From the NCBI RefSeq assembly GCF_003590095.1, contig NC_039483.1:62001-126000 (forward strand): a stretch of DNA of 64,000 nucleotides. Direction: 5' to 3'. The notes under the pieces are model-generated. The model ran no database searches. It saw nothing but the letters and a program-made list of their open reading frames with translations, and was not told the DNA's origin. This DNA is from Trichoplusia ni (taxonomy: Eukaryota; Arthropoda; Insecta; Lepidoptera; Noctuidae). Position 1 is the stretch's first letter. Every line of letters begins with the position of its first letter. A program made the translations under genes and the position numbers. Shown here in pieces: positions 24,136 to 36,062 of the stretch.

Positions 24136-25200
24136 TCAGAACAGTAATATTTAAATAGGTAGGTTTAAACAGAATAGTCTTATTTTGAGAGGTGCCAATA
24201 GAATAATTGCACCAGTTAGACTGCAGTTTTTTCAGATGTCTCTATATCATTTCAATCACTTCAAGTACTATGTTTATGTCAATCACGTGGACAACATCGA
24301 CCTTTGTACCTCAATATAACTTGACAATTAACACAATTGATATGACTGCTTGGACAAAATAATTGTAATCGTTCTGTAAATTGATTGACTGATGTTTGAT
24401 CAATAAATCAGTAAGCATACACTCTGAAAAGGTATTATAAACTGAATCGACTTACAAAAAGTGCTTCTCGATCACTGTATTAGGTCTGGTCGTAACGTGT
24501 TGTTTGGGAATTCTTTTATCGAGAAAAAATTACCGGTTTCAAAACAGCCATCCGTCTAAATCGGACAGAGCATGCTCAGAGAGAGCATTGCAAGCATCTG
24601 AGTTAGCTTTGTACCCCAAGAAAGGGTTCCATTTCAACTCCTACTAAGAAATTTCATGCTCAGACTTAGGGCAAACATTCGTGGATCACACTTGACAAAC
24701 GCTTCTCCTACCATTCAGATACCCATATTACAAGTACACGCAGACACAGAACTTCGGTACAAATCATAGTAAAACTATCTATTACGGCAACAGGAAAACA
24801 TAAATACATTAACATCACAATAATAAGATTAGTCAACGAGTTAAAGCCGCAGAGTGTTGGATGCAAATGTTTTGAATTCGCGAAATAACTTTTAAATTGC
24901 TGTTACTTAACCGCAGTGATTGAGTTAGCGACACAACAAAGAGTGTTGTTGACATAATCATTGTTTGTTAGATAGTATTGCTTTTAGACAGTGTGGGGGA
25001 ATAGTTTTAGTCTAAGCAGGTTTTATTGGTTCTCTACTGGATTAATATTCTCTTCAGTTGTGACGTCAAACATCTTTTCGTCCGACTTCTACATTGAATT
25101 CTAGACATATTAGAATTATTATAAAATGGAGAATAAAGTAAATAATTCGGTCCCTAATTGAAAAAGTTGTCATTCTTGACGTCTTTGATCTTATCAAAAA
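24136..25200. other. Noncoding stretch with a SINE scrap
   Basis: A short minus-strand fragment at about 24660-24700 (GGGCAAACATTCGTGGATCA) matches the body of the tRNA-type SINEs. Otherwise nothing is identifiable. Confidence 0.5.
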
Positions 25201-25453
25201 CTAGCTGTTGCCCGCGACTTCGTCTGCGTGGTTAGAAGATATAAGTTATGACTTTTTCTTCGCTCCTATTGGTCGCAGCGTGATGATATACATATAGCCT
25301 AAAACCTCCCTCGATTAGTGGTATATTCAACACAAAAATATTTTTTCAATTTGAACCAGTAGTTTCTGAGAATAGCGCGTTCAAACAAACAATCAAACAA
25401 ACAATTAGTATATACATAGTAATTAGTATATATATAGTACAATTAGTATATAG
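25201..25453 (-). mobile_element. Helitron-like nonautonomous repeat, family 1, copy 1, with reiterated 5' end
   Basis: On the minus strand it runs from ATACTAATTGTTTGTTTGATT through CCAATAGGAGCGAAG to GAAGTCGCGGGCAACAGCTAG, followed by T. It aligns with copies at 27347-27611 and 31806-31963. The 5' terminal motif (AATTAGTATATA in plus-strand sense) occurs three times, at 25403-25414, 25421-25432 and 25441-25452, with an 18-20-bp period. The 3' CTAG/T end fits Helitron chemistry (CTRR). No protein is encoded. Confidence 0.7.
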
Positions 25454-25629
25454 TTCCCAACGATATCTTCGCTACGTTTCATCGATTTTTAATTACTCGC
25501 GCGGAGATTTTCATATTACGATAACTCATTACCTATTAACATTTTTGGCGTAGTGTAAAAGGCAATTTTGTTCTACATTACATGCATAATATATCTAACT
25601 TATTTATTTGGATAAGGATTAATACTGTA

Positions 25630-26050
25630 TTGTTAAAAAGAGGTTCGTAAATAACCCATAATTTTACTGTATTAAGAAAACACATAAAAATGGTTATTGT
25701 GGGTTATCCTTGGAAGATAGACATATACCACCGCGGACTTTTTTGTAGATCTATTAAAGAGGTACAAACCCGCCATACATTGTTTTGTTGTAACTCAAAA
25801 GGTTTTGGCAGCGTTCTCGATGAAAGCTCTCGAATGGCTTAATTTTTTCCGACATGTTTAACTAATATCGCTGTAATATCGTCAGTTTACACAAAACCTA
25901 AACTTATTATACACTAAAACCTTCCTCAAGAATTGCTCTATCTATCGTTGAAAACCGCATAAAAATCCGTTCAGTACTTTTCTAGTTTATCGCGAACAGA
26001 CAGACAGACAGACAGACAGACGCGGCGGGGGACTTTGTTTTATAATATGT
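25630..26050 (+). repeat. Dispersed transposon tail with a GACA microsatellite
   Basis: ACCGCGGACTTTTTTGTAGA, TACATTGTTTTGTTGTAACT, AAATCCGTTCAGTACTTTTC and a (CAGA)n run at about 25996-26020 are followed by CGCGGCGGGGGACTTTGTTT and TATAATATGTAAT. I recognise this sequence order as a recurrent moth repeat, probably the 3' region of a nonautonomous element. It has no coding capacity. Confidence 0.55.
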
Positions 26051-26504
26051 AATAATAATAATAAGGATAAGGATAAGTCGTGGTTCCGTACGTAACATTT
26101 TTATTTAGCTATTACCGGCCTAAGGTGGTCATGGTGTCTTACGGAAAGATAGCAGAACTTTAGTAACAATAAAAAAAAATGTTTCCAGTCAAATCGCAAA
26201 TTGCATTAGCCTAGATTTGTGGATCACATAAGAAGGCATCTCATACAAAGATAGAACTTTACATCGCAATAATGATCAGGGGCACCTTTACCACTACTCA
26301 GCGCCTTATTGATGAGCTACACTAAAGGAAATGAGTGTTTATGAGAGTATTGTAGCATTCTCAAACACCTGAGGTGTAAAGTATTCAAGAAACACAACCG
26401 CGGAATAATTTGCCTTCATTAACAGTGATCGTGACTGCAGATGCCGCGATAAAAAATCTGTATTTAGTTGAAGGTATTTAGAATTAATACGTGTGTCGAT
26501 ATGT
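26051..26504. other. Noncoding stretch
   Basis: Short AAT/AAGG repeats at 26050-26075. Nothing else identifiable. Confidence 0.5.
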
Positions 26505-26580
26505 CGTGTTGGCTTTGCGGTTTTGTGTATGGATTTGTATGCTTGCGGTGCAAGTTCGATCCCAATGTAAGTAAAGTAAA
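26505..26580 (+). mobile_element. Decayed tRNA-derived SINE head
   Basis: GTTGGCTTTGCGGTTTTGTG and GGTGCAAGTTCGATCCC resemble degenerate A-box and B-box segments of a tRNA-type SINE. The downstream body is not recognisable. Confidence 0.4.
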
Positions 26581-26684
26581 AATGTGTATTTTTTAAGTTA
26601 GATGTACTTTCTTAATTATTCTTAGATAAAACTGACCAACAGAGAAGAAAAACTTGAAATCGCTAACCCTCAAACTTTCCCGGT

Positions 26685-26735
26685 GCGGAAAGAGGCTTGT
26701 GCCCAGCAATGGGACGTCTTATATAGGCATTTAAT
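26685..26735 (+). mobile_element. RTE-type LINE 3' tail
   Basis: GCGGAAAGAGGCTTGTGCCC, AGCAATGGGACGTCTTATAT and AGGC match the extreme 3' end of RTE-type LINEs (sense strand: 'gccttt gcccagcagtggga' pattern). It is 5'-truncated. Confidence 0.6.
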
Positions 26736-27346
26736 TTTTTTAACCGACAATTGTTTTGAAAGAAAAAACAATAGAATATAAATTTCCTCTTTATGTTGTA
26801 ATGTCGTTAAAGCAAGGGAAAATTAATAAATGAGGAAACAAAATTTATATTTAATAAAACTTGAATTTTAACATATTACAATATACCTTTATAACCAAAC
26901 AAAACATTTGAAAAATTAGTTCACCATGAACTAGAGGACTTTTCTTCTAAATTCCCACGTGTATGCCTTAAAAATTACAAATTCTTTGATTCTCAAGTCG
27001 AAACAGATAAACGAAATTAAGTAGGTATAACGTCATAGGTATCATTAAAATTGTAAATAAATGAAGTCCCCTACCAAAACTGAAATATGTCCCGAATTAC
27101 ATATTAATTTACACATTTATACATTACATTGGATACATTTCAAATTCAATTACTCAACTGATTACAATTTTAAAAATCTTTACGCTATTAGGTTTTCTAT
27201 TATATAATCATTTGAATGTTAAAAACTGTTAAGTTTGAAACTAAATTTCTGTTTTGGAGTTCCGTAGTACGATTAAGCTATAATTTAAACAAAAATATAA
27301 AAAACATATCTGTTTTAACGTACGTGGTATAAATATTGAATAGTTA
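26736..27346. other. Noncoding stretch
   Basis: AT-rich. Nothing identifiable. Confidence 0.55.
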
Positions 27347-27611
27347 TCTATACTAATCTATACTAATATATAAAGCTGAAGAGTTTGTTTGTTTGTTTGA
27401 ACGCGCTAATCTCAGGAACTACTGGTCCAAATTGAAAAATTCTTTTTGTGTTGAATAGACCATTCATCGAGGAAGGCTTTAGGCTAAAAACCATCACGCT
27501 GCGACTAATAGGAGCGAAGTTACAATGGAACATGTGAAAAAAAAACAGGGCAGGTATAAATCATAACTTAGATATTCTACCCACGGGGACGAAGTCGCGG
27601 GCAACAGCTAG
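27347..27611 (+). mobile_element. Helitron-like nonautonomous repeat, family 1, copy 2 (fullest)
   Basis: Starts with a doubled terminus (TCTATACTAA at 27347 and again at 27357), then AGCTGAAGAGTTTGTTTG, AACGCGCTAATCTCAGGAAC, TACTGGTCCAAATTGAAAAA, ACCATCACGCTGCGACTAAT and GAAGTCGCGGGCAACAGCTAG, followed by T. TC and CTAG termini and the A/T target fit a nonautonomous Helitron of the kind long described from moths. Copies at 25201 and 31806 share both ends. Confidence 0.75.
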
Positions 27612-30290
27612 TTAAATATACAAATGCAATATCTATTTAATGTTTTCACTTTAACTCCAAAAGAAAATATAAATGACCGATTTTTTTTTGTGAATTGTGT
27701 CATCATATCAGTACAAAATTAAGCTCTTATGAGAACTTTCATTACGTTCACAGAAACTTGTAAATATACTCATTTTTTTTTAATCATTTTACGACAAAAA
27801 TTTCGTCCTATAAAGTGAAAATGAATGAAAATCTGATTGACCACAGATCACTAAAGACAAGCTAATATAAAGCTTGAATTATTTATTATTCAATTCTGAA
27901 AATGGTCGTCGTTTGTTTTAGGAAACCTTTCCATAGTCTTTTTTGCAGTTATTACGTAGCAACCGTATAAAATAAATTGAATAATTTAAATAAGAAAACT
28001 GTTAATAAAAGCAGTTTGAATCAGTTTTACGTTTTCCATATCCATATAATTTTGTTTATCATGAATGTATTTTTTCCAAATATCTATATATTGGGAAAAA
28101 AGTATAGATATTGGGAAAAATTTCTTTATCTTATAAGTAACAACAAATGTCTCTTCTGAAAATAATAATAATGTATCCTTTTATTCTCTTTTCACAAAGT
28201 ACAAGGCCAATCGGTACAATATTAAAATTAAACCAACTCGACAGTTAACAAATCAAATAGTTTAAATCAGTTTACCAAATTGTGTGTTAAGATGTATCGA
28301 CACTCAATGATGTAATTGTATAGTTCACTAAAAAGACGTATAATGGAAAATTTTGTTTAAAAGCAAATATTCATCTATCTTTAGTATAAAGCTAAAATAA
28401 ATATGATAACAACAAATCCATATAATCTAATCTACTTATATCCAAAAGTACCAGGGCGACATAAAACAAAGGAGTTCCAACGAAATAGTTTTGAAGCACT
28501 GTCAGCACAGTTCTAAAGTAGGCGGTGACTCCAGTTGGATAGCTCGATAAAGCAACGTGAATGACAATGCGGCCTCGAATGAAAGTACTTTTACTATGCA
28601 CGTGCGTGCGCAGGATATCACATACGGTATAGAGTAGCCTAGGACAGAGATATTGGAGATGGAATGATAGTTTATGTCCTAATTGGACGCTAAATACTGC
28701 CAAATATTGGTATCTATGTTAAGGAAAAGGTTTTGATGTTTTTGTAATTTTGTATTGTTTTTTCATCGATTTGATCTTTGAAATTTTTACTTCGAGCGGA
28801 ATCGTATTAAACTTAGAACTTTCAAACAGCTGCATGGTGCATACTTACCACTACAGCAAAGGCAGAACATTCTTGAGAAACATCAAGAAATGATAAACCA
28901 TTTAAACACAGAAAAAACACGACAAGCGAGAAAAAGAACAAAATTTCAAATATTTCCACGAAATATCCAATTCTTCTTTTAAACAACCAAAATTCTCTAC
29001 CAAACAAAACCATGTCCCAAAAAAACAAAACGCTCAAGAAAAACAAGCGAAAATCTGCGAATATTTTCCACAGCCCCTTTCTTTTCCCTCTGACAATCCT
29101 TATTACTCTGCACATGTGCATTAGCAGTTGGCGTGTTGCCGGCAGACGGACGCGACTTAGTCCACTGCACCATTGACCCGCACCGGCTAGGGTAGCTATG
29201 AAGCCTGCAACAATACCTGCTTGCAGATGACTTTATTAACCGATATTCTCATACAAACTTGTATCAATGTCTAGGTTATGGATGCCTTAAATGGGGAAGA
29301 AAATTCTAGGACGATTTTGTGGGTATGCATTTTCAGTAGACCTTAGCTGCAAATCAAATGACTAAACTTGGGGACAAGAATGGAGAAGAACTGGTATAAA
29401 ACTCCACAAATAAGATTATCACAAATGCGCCAGAACCACAGACTAATTATTATTTGTTAAGGACCTAATAAATAATAATGTCTTACTTCATCCTTGGTGA
29501 AGAAAAGAGAAAAAATCTAGAGGGCTTAACCTTACAGCTTTGTCAACGCCCTGTGGCTTTGCCAGTCAAAGAAAATTCGTGATTTTAGATAGATAAAGAC
29601 AGAAAGTAAAAAAAAAAGTTCTGATAGTTGTAGACTGTGTATTTTATCCCTATATATACTGTTTTCTTTAGATAGCCACTTCTTTTTTATATCCTAATTT
29701 TATTTGCTTTAGTAAAAAAGTATTCGTCTAACTGAATTTAAGTGAATATGGAATAGATCTTATGATAAATGGATCGATTCCATACTGAAAATTAGTGTCT
29801 GGTTTCACGTATTTACATAAGTAAATATACATTTAAAATTAAATTGTAAATTAGGAGAAAACGTGTTTTTGAAACAAACGAGAACGAATGATAAATAATC
29901 TTTCGAGTGCTAAAGTCCCAACGTTGTGTGTTTATGTTTTAATCAGTTAAATCTGTGGTTTTGATTTTTAGATTAAGACATTTTAATTTTATATTTTCGA
30001 TAGAAACAACAGGCTTTATGCTAATCTAGACAAGGCTAAGACGATTCTTAGAATTTTGATATCCACCCGTGGTTCGAATAAAAGTCAAATGTTTTAAACT
30101 TGTCACACATTAATACAGTAACATAAACACCTAAATCTATAATTAAACAGTTATTTTTCTTAAAATTTCCAAAAAAGTCCAATATCACGTAATTCAAAAC
30201 AAAAATCATCACAAAATCACACCAAAGACTGCAATTCACCAAAAAACTAATTGCCTAACCAAAAAAAAATCAAAACTAATACAATAGGAC
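27612..30290. other. Long noncoding stretch
   Basis: No supported gene. Minus-strand frames of 103 codons (28392-28703) and 99 codons (28822-29121) exist. The latter is rich in Phe, Leu, Val and Arg because the plus strand is A/C-rich, and it shows no domain. Around 28087-28122 the unit ATATTGGGAAAAA occurs twice. A G+C-richer patch at 29115-29225 holds GCCGGCAGACGGACGCGA and is not identifiable. Confidence 0.5.
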
Positions 30291-30294
30291 AAAC

Positions 30295-30440
30295 ATAGTG
30301 CACCTACATGGTCTGTAAGTATGCGCTCGCGCACAGGGAACGCGCAGCATAGCCAATGACGTAGGAACGTGCGTCGCTTGCTAAGCGCTCATTGGTGGAC
30401 GGCGATCGCGCATGCGCAATGGTGACCTCGAGTGAAATGC
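30295..30440. promoter_or_regulatory. CpG-rich promoter-like island with NRF1-like palindrome and CCAAT boxes
   Basis: A compact CpG-rich patch. GCGCATGCGC at 30408-30417 is the same 10-bp palindrome seen at 1586-1595. A CCAAT box lies at 30353-30357 and an inverted one (ATTGG) at 30391-30395, bracketing GTGCGTCGCTTGC. Divergent CCAAT boxes fit a bidirectional promoter. No coding exon is visible nearby. Confidence 0.45.
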
Positions 30441-31805
30441 GATTATTCAAGTTCTAGTAATCCCATGACATAATCTAGATTATGGTATTATTATATAGTT
30501 TTCCTTGAGAATGAGGCTTGTGACGTAATGTGGGAGACGGATGCTAACTTGTGTGTTACCATGGTTGCGTATGCGCATACTTGAAGTTAAGTAAGCTTGT
30601 AGGATTGAATATAATTGTACAAGTATTTCTGATTGCTGTAGTTCTTTTTTCGTAGGTGTCAGGAATTTATAAGTCGATATTTGAACTACTTAAGAAATGG
30701 AAGAGATAATGAATTGGACTGTGTTTAGTCTATGCGTATCACGTCCCTGCTTTTTACACAGATTATTGTTTTGATAATTATTTTTAAATGCGTGCTTGTC
30801 GTGTGGTCTATATCACTTTGGTCTATAATTTGATAGAGGTCTGATTCTGAACTTTTTCTAAATTATGCGTTTATGATTAACCGGTAGAGGGAACTTTGAT
30901 GTCGGATTTCATAGAATTAATTATTAACAGTTATATAAGTATGGAATGTGCCAATATAGTGTGACATTTACTGTACAAGATTAATTCTACAGACAAGCAA
31001 ACTAATGATGGATATTTTCTTCAGTGAAGCATGAACTTGTCGGATTTTTACAGTTAATAAATTATTTCAATAGCCACCAAACTTATTTCAATAAATATAG
31101 CAGAAGTAAAGCAATAAATATATTAATTAAACGAAGCATAAATAAAAAAGATTTAAGTAGCACGATTTTTTAAGTATTTAAAAAGCACTAAATCAAGTTT
31201 TGCTGATATTATATCTTTTTAGATGACTTGGGCCATGCACCTGAATATTATAGATACGAAAATACACAATTTTGCCACTAGCACGAAGCAAGGAGGTTAG
31301 AAAACCTATTAAAGTGTCATTTACTGGAACTATAAAATAACATTTGGGTATAACGGCTCGCCGTAAAGAGGATTTAGTGATAAAAAAATAATTTATTTTT
31401 TTAATTCAGATTTGATGTGCTTACTTTTTCGATATTTATTGCGTTTTGTATTTTTTTATAATTTGTAAATAATATATTGTAATCGGAAGGATTTTCAAAG
31501 CTTTTCAATCACGTATTAAGTTTAGAAATCCATCTCCTATATAATGAAGAAAATTATATATCTAAAAAACATAATTACTTCAATTCTTTTGCGAATTAAA
31601 AGGACAACCATAGTTTCACAATACAATATTTCAAAATACACTGAAAAAAATAAAAAATAAAATCTTCAGAACATAATTGACTGCATAATAAACAGCTTAA
31701 CAAGGAAAATACTCTTTAGATGAAAAACGATAATTCCATCTTATTTTAAAAACCACTGAATATGTAGCTGCATTAAAATTCAAGCCAAAATCCTGCCACA
31801 CTAAA
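30441..31805. other. Noncoding stretch
   Basis: AT-rich. No open frame or repeat of note. Confidence 0.55.
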
Positions 31806-31963
31806 CCTATACTAATATATAAAGCTGAAGAGTTTGTTTGTTTGTTTTAGGCTATATACCATCACGCTGTGACTAAGAGAAGCGAAGATACAATGGAAAA
31901 TGTGGAAAAAACAGGGCAGGTATACGAATATAATACGCGGACGAAGTCGCGGGCAACAGCTAG
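31806..31963 (+). mobile_element. Helitron-like nonautonomous repeat, family 1, copy 3, internally deleted
   Basis: Has the same 5' start (CTATACTAATATATAAAGCT) and the same 3' end (GTCGCGGGCAACAGCTAG) as the copy at 27347. About 100 bp between the GTTTGTTTGTTT run and TAGGCTATATACCATCACGC is missing. The join falls in a run of T shared by both sides. The base after CTAG is G rather than T. Confidence 0.75.
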
Positions 31964-33419
31964 GGTAGGTAAAAAAAAAAATTGTTCGAGATACAAACTT
32001 TTTTTTCTTTTCTCCTATAACACGATTTACAATTAGGTACCTAAGTCTTGTATATACCAAAGCTCACAAGTTCATTAGCTATCATGTCTTCATTATTACT
32101 TTCTACGATTTCTGGCTAACGTTATGCGCTGGGTATTTCCCTTCCACACATCTATAAGCGCTTGTGACTTGCAAATAGTTTTAAATAGTTACAACACAAC
32201 TCAGTCAGCCATCTTTTATGAATAAAGCAGACTGTCCTAGGCCTAACACTCACGAATCATCTTCATTTGACAAGCTAACTAACTTTTCAAAGAGGAATGT
32301 TTTCATTATTTAATTTTTATTACATAAAAGTGTGACTTTCAGTATAAAATGTACTAATTTTTGTAATATAATTTAGTATATTTCATTTATGAAATATTTT
32401 TTTAACAATAGAGTGGTAAGACGAATAACAATCTTTTTTACATTGAGGGTGCGAACTTTGTCAGTGGTTTAAACTTTAAGGTCAAAGTTGCACGAATGTT
32501 GCAAATCTTGTAAGTTTATGTACGTATGTTACGTCTTCACATTCAAATGGGTAAATTTTAATATAGTTTAGCGTGGAGGAAGCCGAAACTCTTGATTGAC
32601 ACATAGGCTAAATTCAACAACTGTATTTGAAATCTTCGCTTTGACGCAGTCGGAAAAATAACTAAAACTAATCAACATCACATCATGCAGTAATTTATCA
32701 AAACTAAGTAACTATGTAATAAATTAATATTGATTTTGCTTTCATCGATCATTTTCTGAATAGGTACGATTATAAAATAACTTATTATTTAAAACTACAC
32801 TCAGAAATAACATGACTTCCAGGTAGAAAAAATATTTTCACGACACGTCGTCTTCGTATCACATCACAAACCTATAAAAGACCTAAGTTTAGATAAGAAA
32901 AATTCTTTAAACCTATGAAATCACGTTCAAAGTTCTGTACATACATACGTCTTACGGGTAAAGCTTGCCAAGTTCTGCATCATGACGTCATGAGAGGAGC
33001 GGAGATCCCAACCTTGGCCTAAAGCCACCGAGCACCATCCGTTAAGCTTTCACAAGTAGTTTCTAGTCTAAACATTTGTTGTTTAAAACATCCTTATTAA
33101 GTATATTAAAAAAAATGCTGGTTTTTAATTAGGATCTAATCTTAATTGTCTACTTAATCTGACTCCATTTTATTAGAAAACCTTTGCTTCTTATCGCAAA
33201 TGACTTTTTTTTAAGAGGTTGATACACTATTTATATTTATTAAGTTTTTATATTATAGTTGTAATCGTGTGTACTATAGTTTTAAAGAAACTAACTGCAA
33301 TGTCTGCAATTTACATTGTTTAAATAAAGACATTAATTTATTTCGGTAATCACGTCAAGATATATTATGTAAACGTAATATAGTATCAACGCACTTTTCA
33401 ATCAGATTTAGCGTAAAAT
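31964..33419. other. Noncoding stretch
   Basis: No supported gene. An 82-codon minus-strand frame at 31812-32060 overlaps the preceding Helitron-like repeat and is not real. Confidence 0.5.
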
Positions 33420-33640
33420 ATAGGCCTGACTATAGACTTTAACGATATCCGCCCTAAGAAATTGAATCCTTAAGCCGCGAGATGTTTCACAAACATTCAA
33501 GTCACCTGCACAAAGACACCCAAACTCAAAACAACCACACGTTTATAACACTCCAAGTAGTCTATATACTAACATTATTGAACGCGAAACACATAACCCA
33601 TGGGATTTGGCGTGGTGAATTCAGCGTAATGATCAACCAC
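33420..33640 (-). mobile_element. Diverged tRNA-derived SINE
   Basis: On the minus strand, CGCTGAATTCACCACGCCAA and TGTGTTTCGCGTTCAA match the head, and GAGTTTGGGTGTCTTTGTGC and ACTTGAATGTTTGTGAAACA match the body, of the SINE family at 58690-58860. The B-box is degenerate. A 69-codon frame on the opposite strand is a by-product. Confidence 0.6.
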
Positions 33641-34669
33641 TCGTCAATCCGCTTAGTCCATGTACCAGGACATCATAACTTTACAGCGTAACAACAAAAG
33701 CAACAGCTGTACCTCAAACACCTAGGTCTTCATAAATCCTACAATCCCTCGAAATGAAGTACACCCGATAGCAAACGGATGTCCCACGTCTGGGCGACGT
33801 GTGCGGAATACTCCGCCATTGTATAACGCGTGAGAATGATGCTCGATACTAATTCACCTATATTTATTACAAGGCCTTCCTAATTACTTGGAAGTCATCA
33901 GAGTTTAGACAATGTAACTTAGTATTAGAATAGGAAAAGGAAACTTTAAATTTGTGCGAATAAGATACATTTTTGTTTACATCTGACTGATTTGTCTAAA
34001 AAATATTATATTCAAAGTAATATTATTAAGGGTTTGGAAACAGTATGCCGCTCTAATATAACTAAAGTAAATAGTATATATATAGTTAAAAGATGTAATG
34101 ACCCTCAGTGCCTGTAGCTGTAGATAAGTTATTTTCTCCAAGCACTGACGCTGATTGAATCACATGTTTTTAATGCTTGGTTACTAACCAGATCTGAACA
34201 TTAATTAAGGCTTGATTATTATTGAAAGGCATGCCAATATGGCTTATTGTAGAAAGGAAATATTTTGGACTCACGTCGCTGAGAGGTAAAATAGGCAAAA
34301 AAATATCACGGTTCATAAGAAACAGCCTAATTACAATCAAGCGAACAGAACGCGGAGCTTCAATAACAGGGAATTTCCCTCTTTACCCTTCGGGTACAAA
34401 ACCCTAAAATAATAAATAACAAGAAAATTAATCACACAAGTAAAGTTCTTCAGCAAAACTAATAACAAAAGCTACCAAAGAAAGTGCATAATAAACATAT
34501 TCATATTATTCATATAAGTTGTCCTTGTAAAACAGTAGGACATTAGTCATAGCAACTAGATACTCTATGGAATAGCTAATCGTGACATTGCAATGTGCAA
34601 ACAACATTCACATATCCTGTCCTACTTTCTACGTATAGGGACTCTAGACATAACTATAGTTAGGAAATA
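33641..34669. other. Noncoding stretch
   Basis: No supported gene. A G+C-richer patch at 33770-33830 is unidentified. A 61-codon frame at 34222-34407 has no domain. Confidence 0.5.
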
Positions 34670-34815
34670 GTGTTTTTAGCTCCTAAAATGATGGGCCGAT
34701 TTTGATGTGGTTTTTAATGTGTTTGTTTTAGTTTTATGTCCGGTTATATCTGCTTTGCGAAATGCATCTGTAAAATAGGTCTTTGCCCAGCTGTGGGATG
34801 ACTTGCACTGGCCGT
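34670..34815 (+). mobile_element. LINE 3' end remnant (RTE-like tail)
   Basis: CTCCTAAAATGATGGGCCGA and TTTTGATGTGGTTTTTAATG form a pattern I associate with a recurrent moth repeat. They are followed at 34775-34812 by AATAGGTCTTTGCCCAGCTG and TGGGATGACTTGCACTGG, an RTE-type tail. Whether both parts come from one insertion is unclear. Confidence 0.5.
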
Positions 34816-34979
34816 AATATTATTCTTACCAGTGAGTTAAAGTATAAAATTATTACGTGAACGTAAATCATTATTAAATAACTTTACTCATCGCTATAGA
34901 TAGCTATCTACATATATCACATTCATAAATAGATCCAATCAATATAAACTACAGGTTTAGCTCGCAACTATTCCCGGCA
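34816..34979. other. Noncoding stretch
   Basis: AT-rich. Nothing identifiable. Confidence 0.5.
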
Positions 34980-35085
34980 TCTAGCATTAACGATCCCGGA
35001 CCGGAAGTGGCGCAGCACTACCTGCTTTCACTTCCGGTCTAGAGAAAAGTGCGCGCTTCCCGGATAACGGCCATTTTCTTACGAA
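34980..35085. promoter_or_regulatory. Promoter-like island with inverted ETS sites
   Basis: Two perfect ETS-type sites face each other: GACCGGAAGTG at 34999-35009 and CACTTCCGGTC at 35029-35039, an 11-bp inverted repeat with 19 bp between. Downstream come GTGCGCGCTTCCCGGATAAC and GGCCATTTTC (YY1-like). ACCGGAAGTG is the optimal GABP/Ets consensus, typical of housekeeping and bidirectional promoters. A stem of 11 bp could also form in RNA. The frame at 35126-35326 has no domain, so I call no protein. Confidence 0.5.
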
Positions 35086-35984
35086 TCATAACTTCTTTAA
35101 TCAAATATCGTGTATTAGGAATTATGTGATATTGCCTTTGCATGTAATAGGTTACTTTCGATTATTTCTGAGATTGCAGTTTCCCTCAGAATCTTATGGT
35201 ATGTCTGAGGTATTATTCCCTATAGAAGTAACATCTAGGAAATGCATGTGCAATTTGTTCTTTTGTTACTACTATTGCCTACCGACTGCTATATGTCGCA
35301 ATGCATTTAGTGTTTTGTGTTTGTAGTTGGCAAACAACGTGTCTACAGTTTAAACGTTGTGGCAGCCCAATTATAATTGAAATATTCAATTAATAATTGA
35401 ACTTCTGTACATACTTATTTAGGAACAATCAATTTTTTTTTTTCAAGAAAATTATCTATCAAACACAGCGTATACCACAAGACTAACTCGTAACAATTTT
35501 GAATGGTAAATCCATTATATAATTTAGACGATTCACGGAATAGTTGCGAACATGTAATAAAAAAAAGACTTATTTTTTTTTCTGTCTGTTTGAGCATGGA
35601 AGACCACGCTAGTTCACTGCAGATTGGCAAGTTCAGATACCATTATTCCTAAACCAGGATACCTCACAATGACACGTTTTCCTTAATCATTTATCAGTGG
35701 TGTCTCAGAATGAAAAGTCACATTGGACTTTGCCTGCATTCGGATCGAACCTGCACAGTCTTATAATTCTGTTTGTTTTTTCTAACATTAATTAATGTAG
35801 TTTATCAAGCTGCATACAAAATACTCATAAAACATCTTATTTACTTGGTAATCCCTTAATTACCGGCAATTAAATACTAATTACCGTATAATGTATGAGA
35901 CAATTTCATTATTGACAGTATAATTACATTTATTCATTGATGGAATTAACGTTGGTATAAAATATGACCACTCACCATTCTTAT
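35086..35984. other. Noncoding stretch
   Basis: No supported gene. A fragment at 35740-35762 (CATTCGGATCGAACCTGCAC) may be a minus-strand SINE B-box remnant. Confidence 0.45.
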
Positions 35985-36045
35985 TCATCATCATCATCAT
36001 CATCAGCCCGTATTCGTCAATTGCTGGACAAAGATTCATTCTAAT
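35985..36045 (-). mobile_element. RTE-type LINE 3' tail with TCA/TGA repeat end
   Basis: A (TCA)n run at about 35986-36006 joins CAGCCCGTATTCGTCAATTG and CTGGACAAAGATTCATTC. On the minus strand this is the end of an RTE-type LINE followed by its GAT-type short-repeat tail. Confidence 0.65.
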
Positions 36046-36062
36046 TATTAAATTTAGATAAC

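Noticed and set aside
25996..26020. A (CAGA)n run as an independent microsatellite or CRISPR-like array
   Set aside because: It lies within a recurrent transposon tail that normally carries this run, and there are no spacers.
28822..29121. A 99-codon minus-strand frame rich in Phe, Leu and Val that looks like a membrane protein
   Set aside because: The composition follows from an A/C-rich plus strand, and there is no clear start context, splice site or homology signal.
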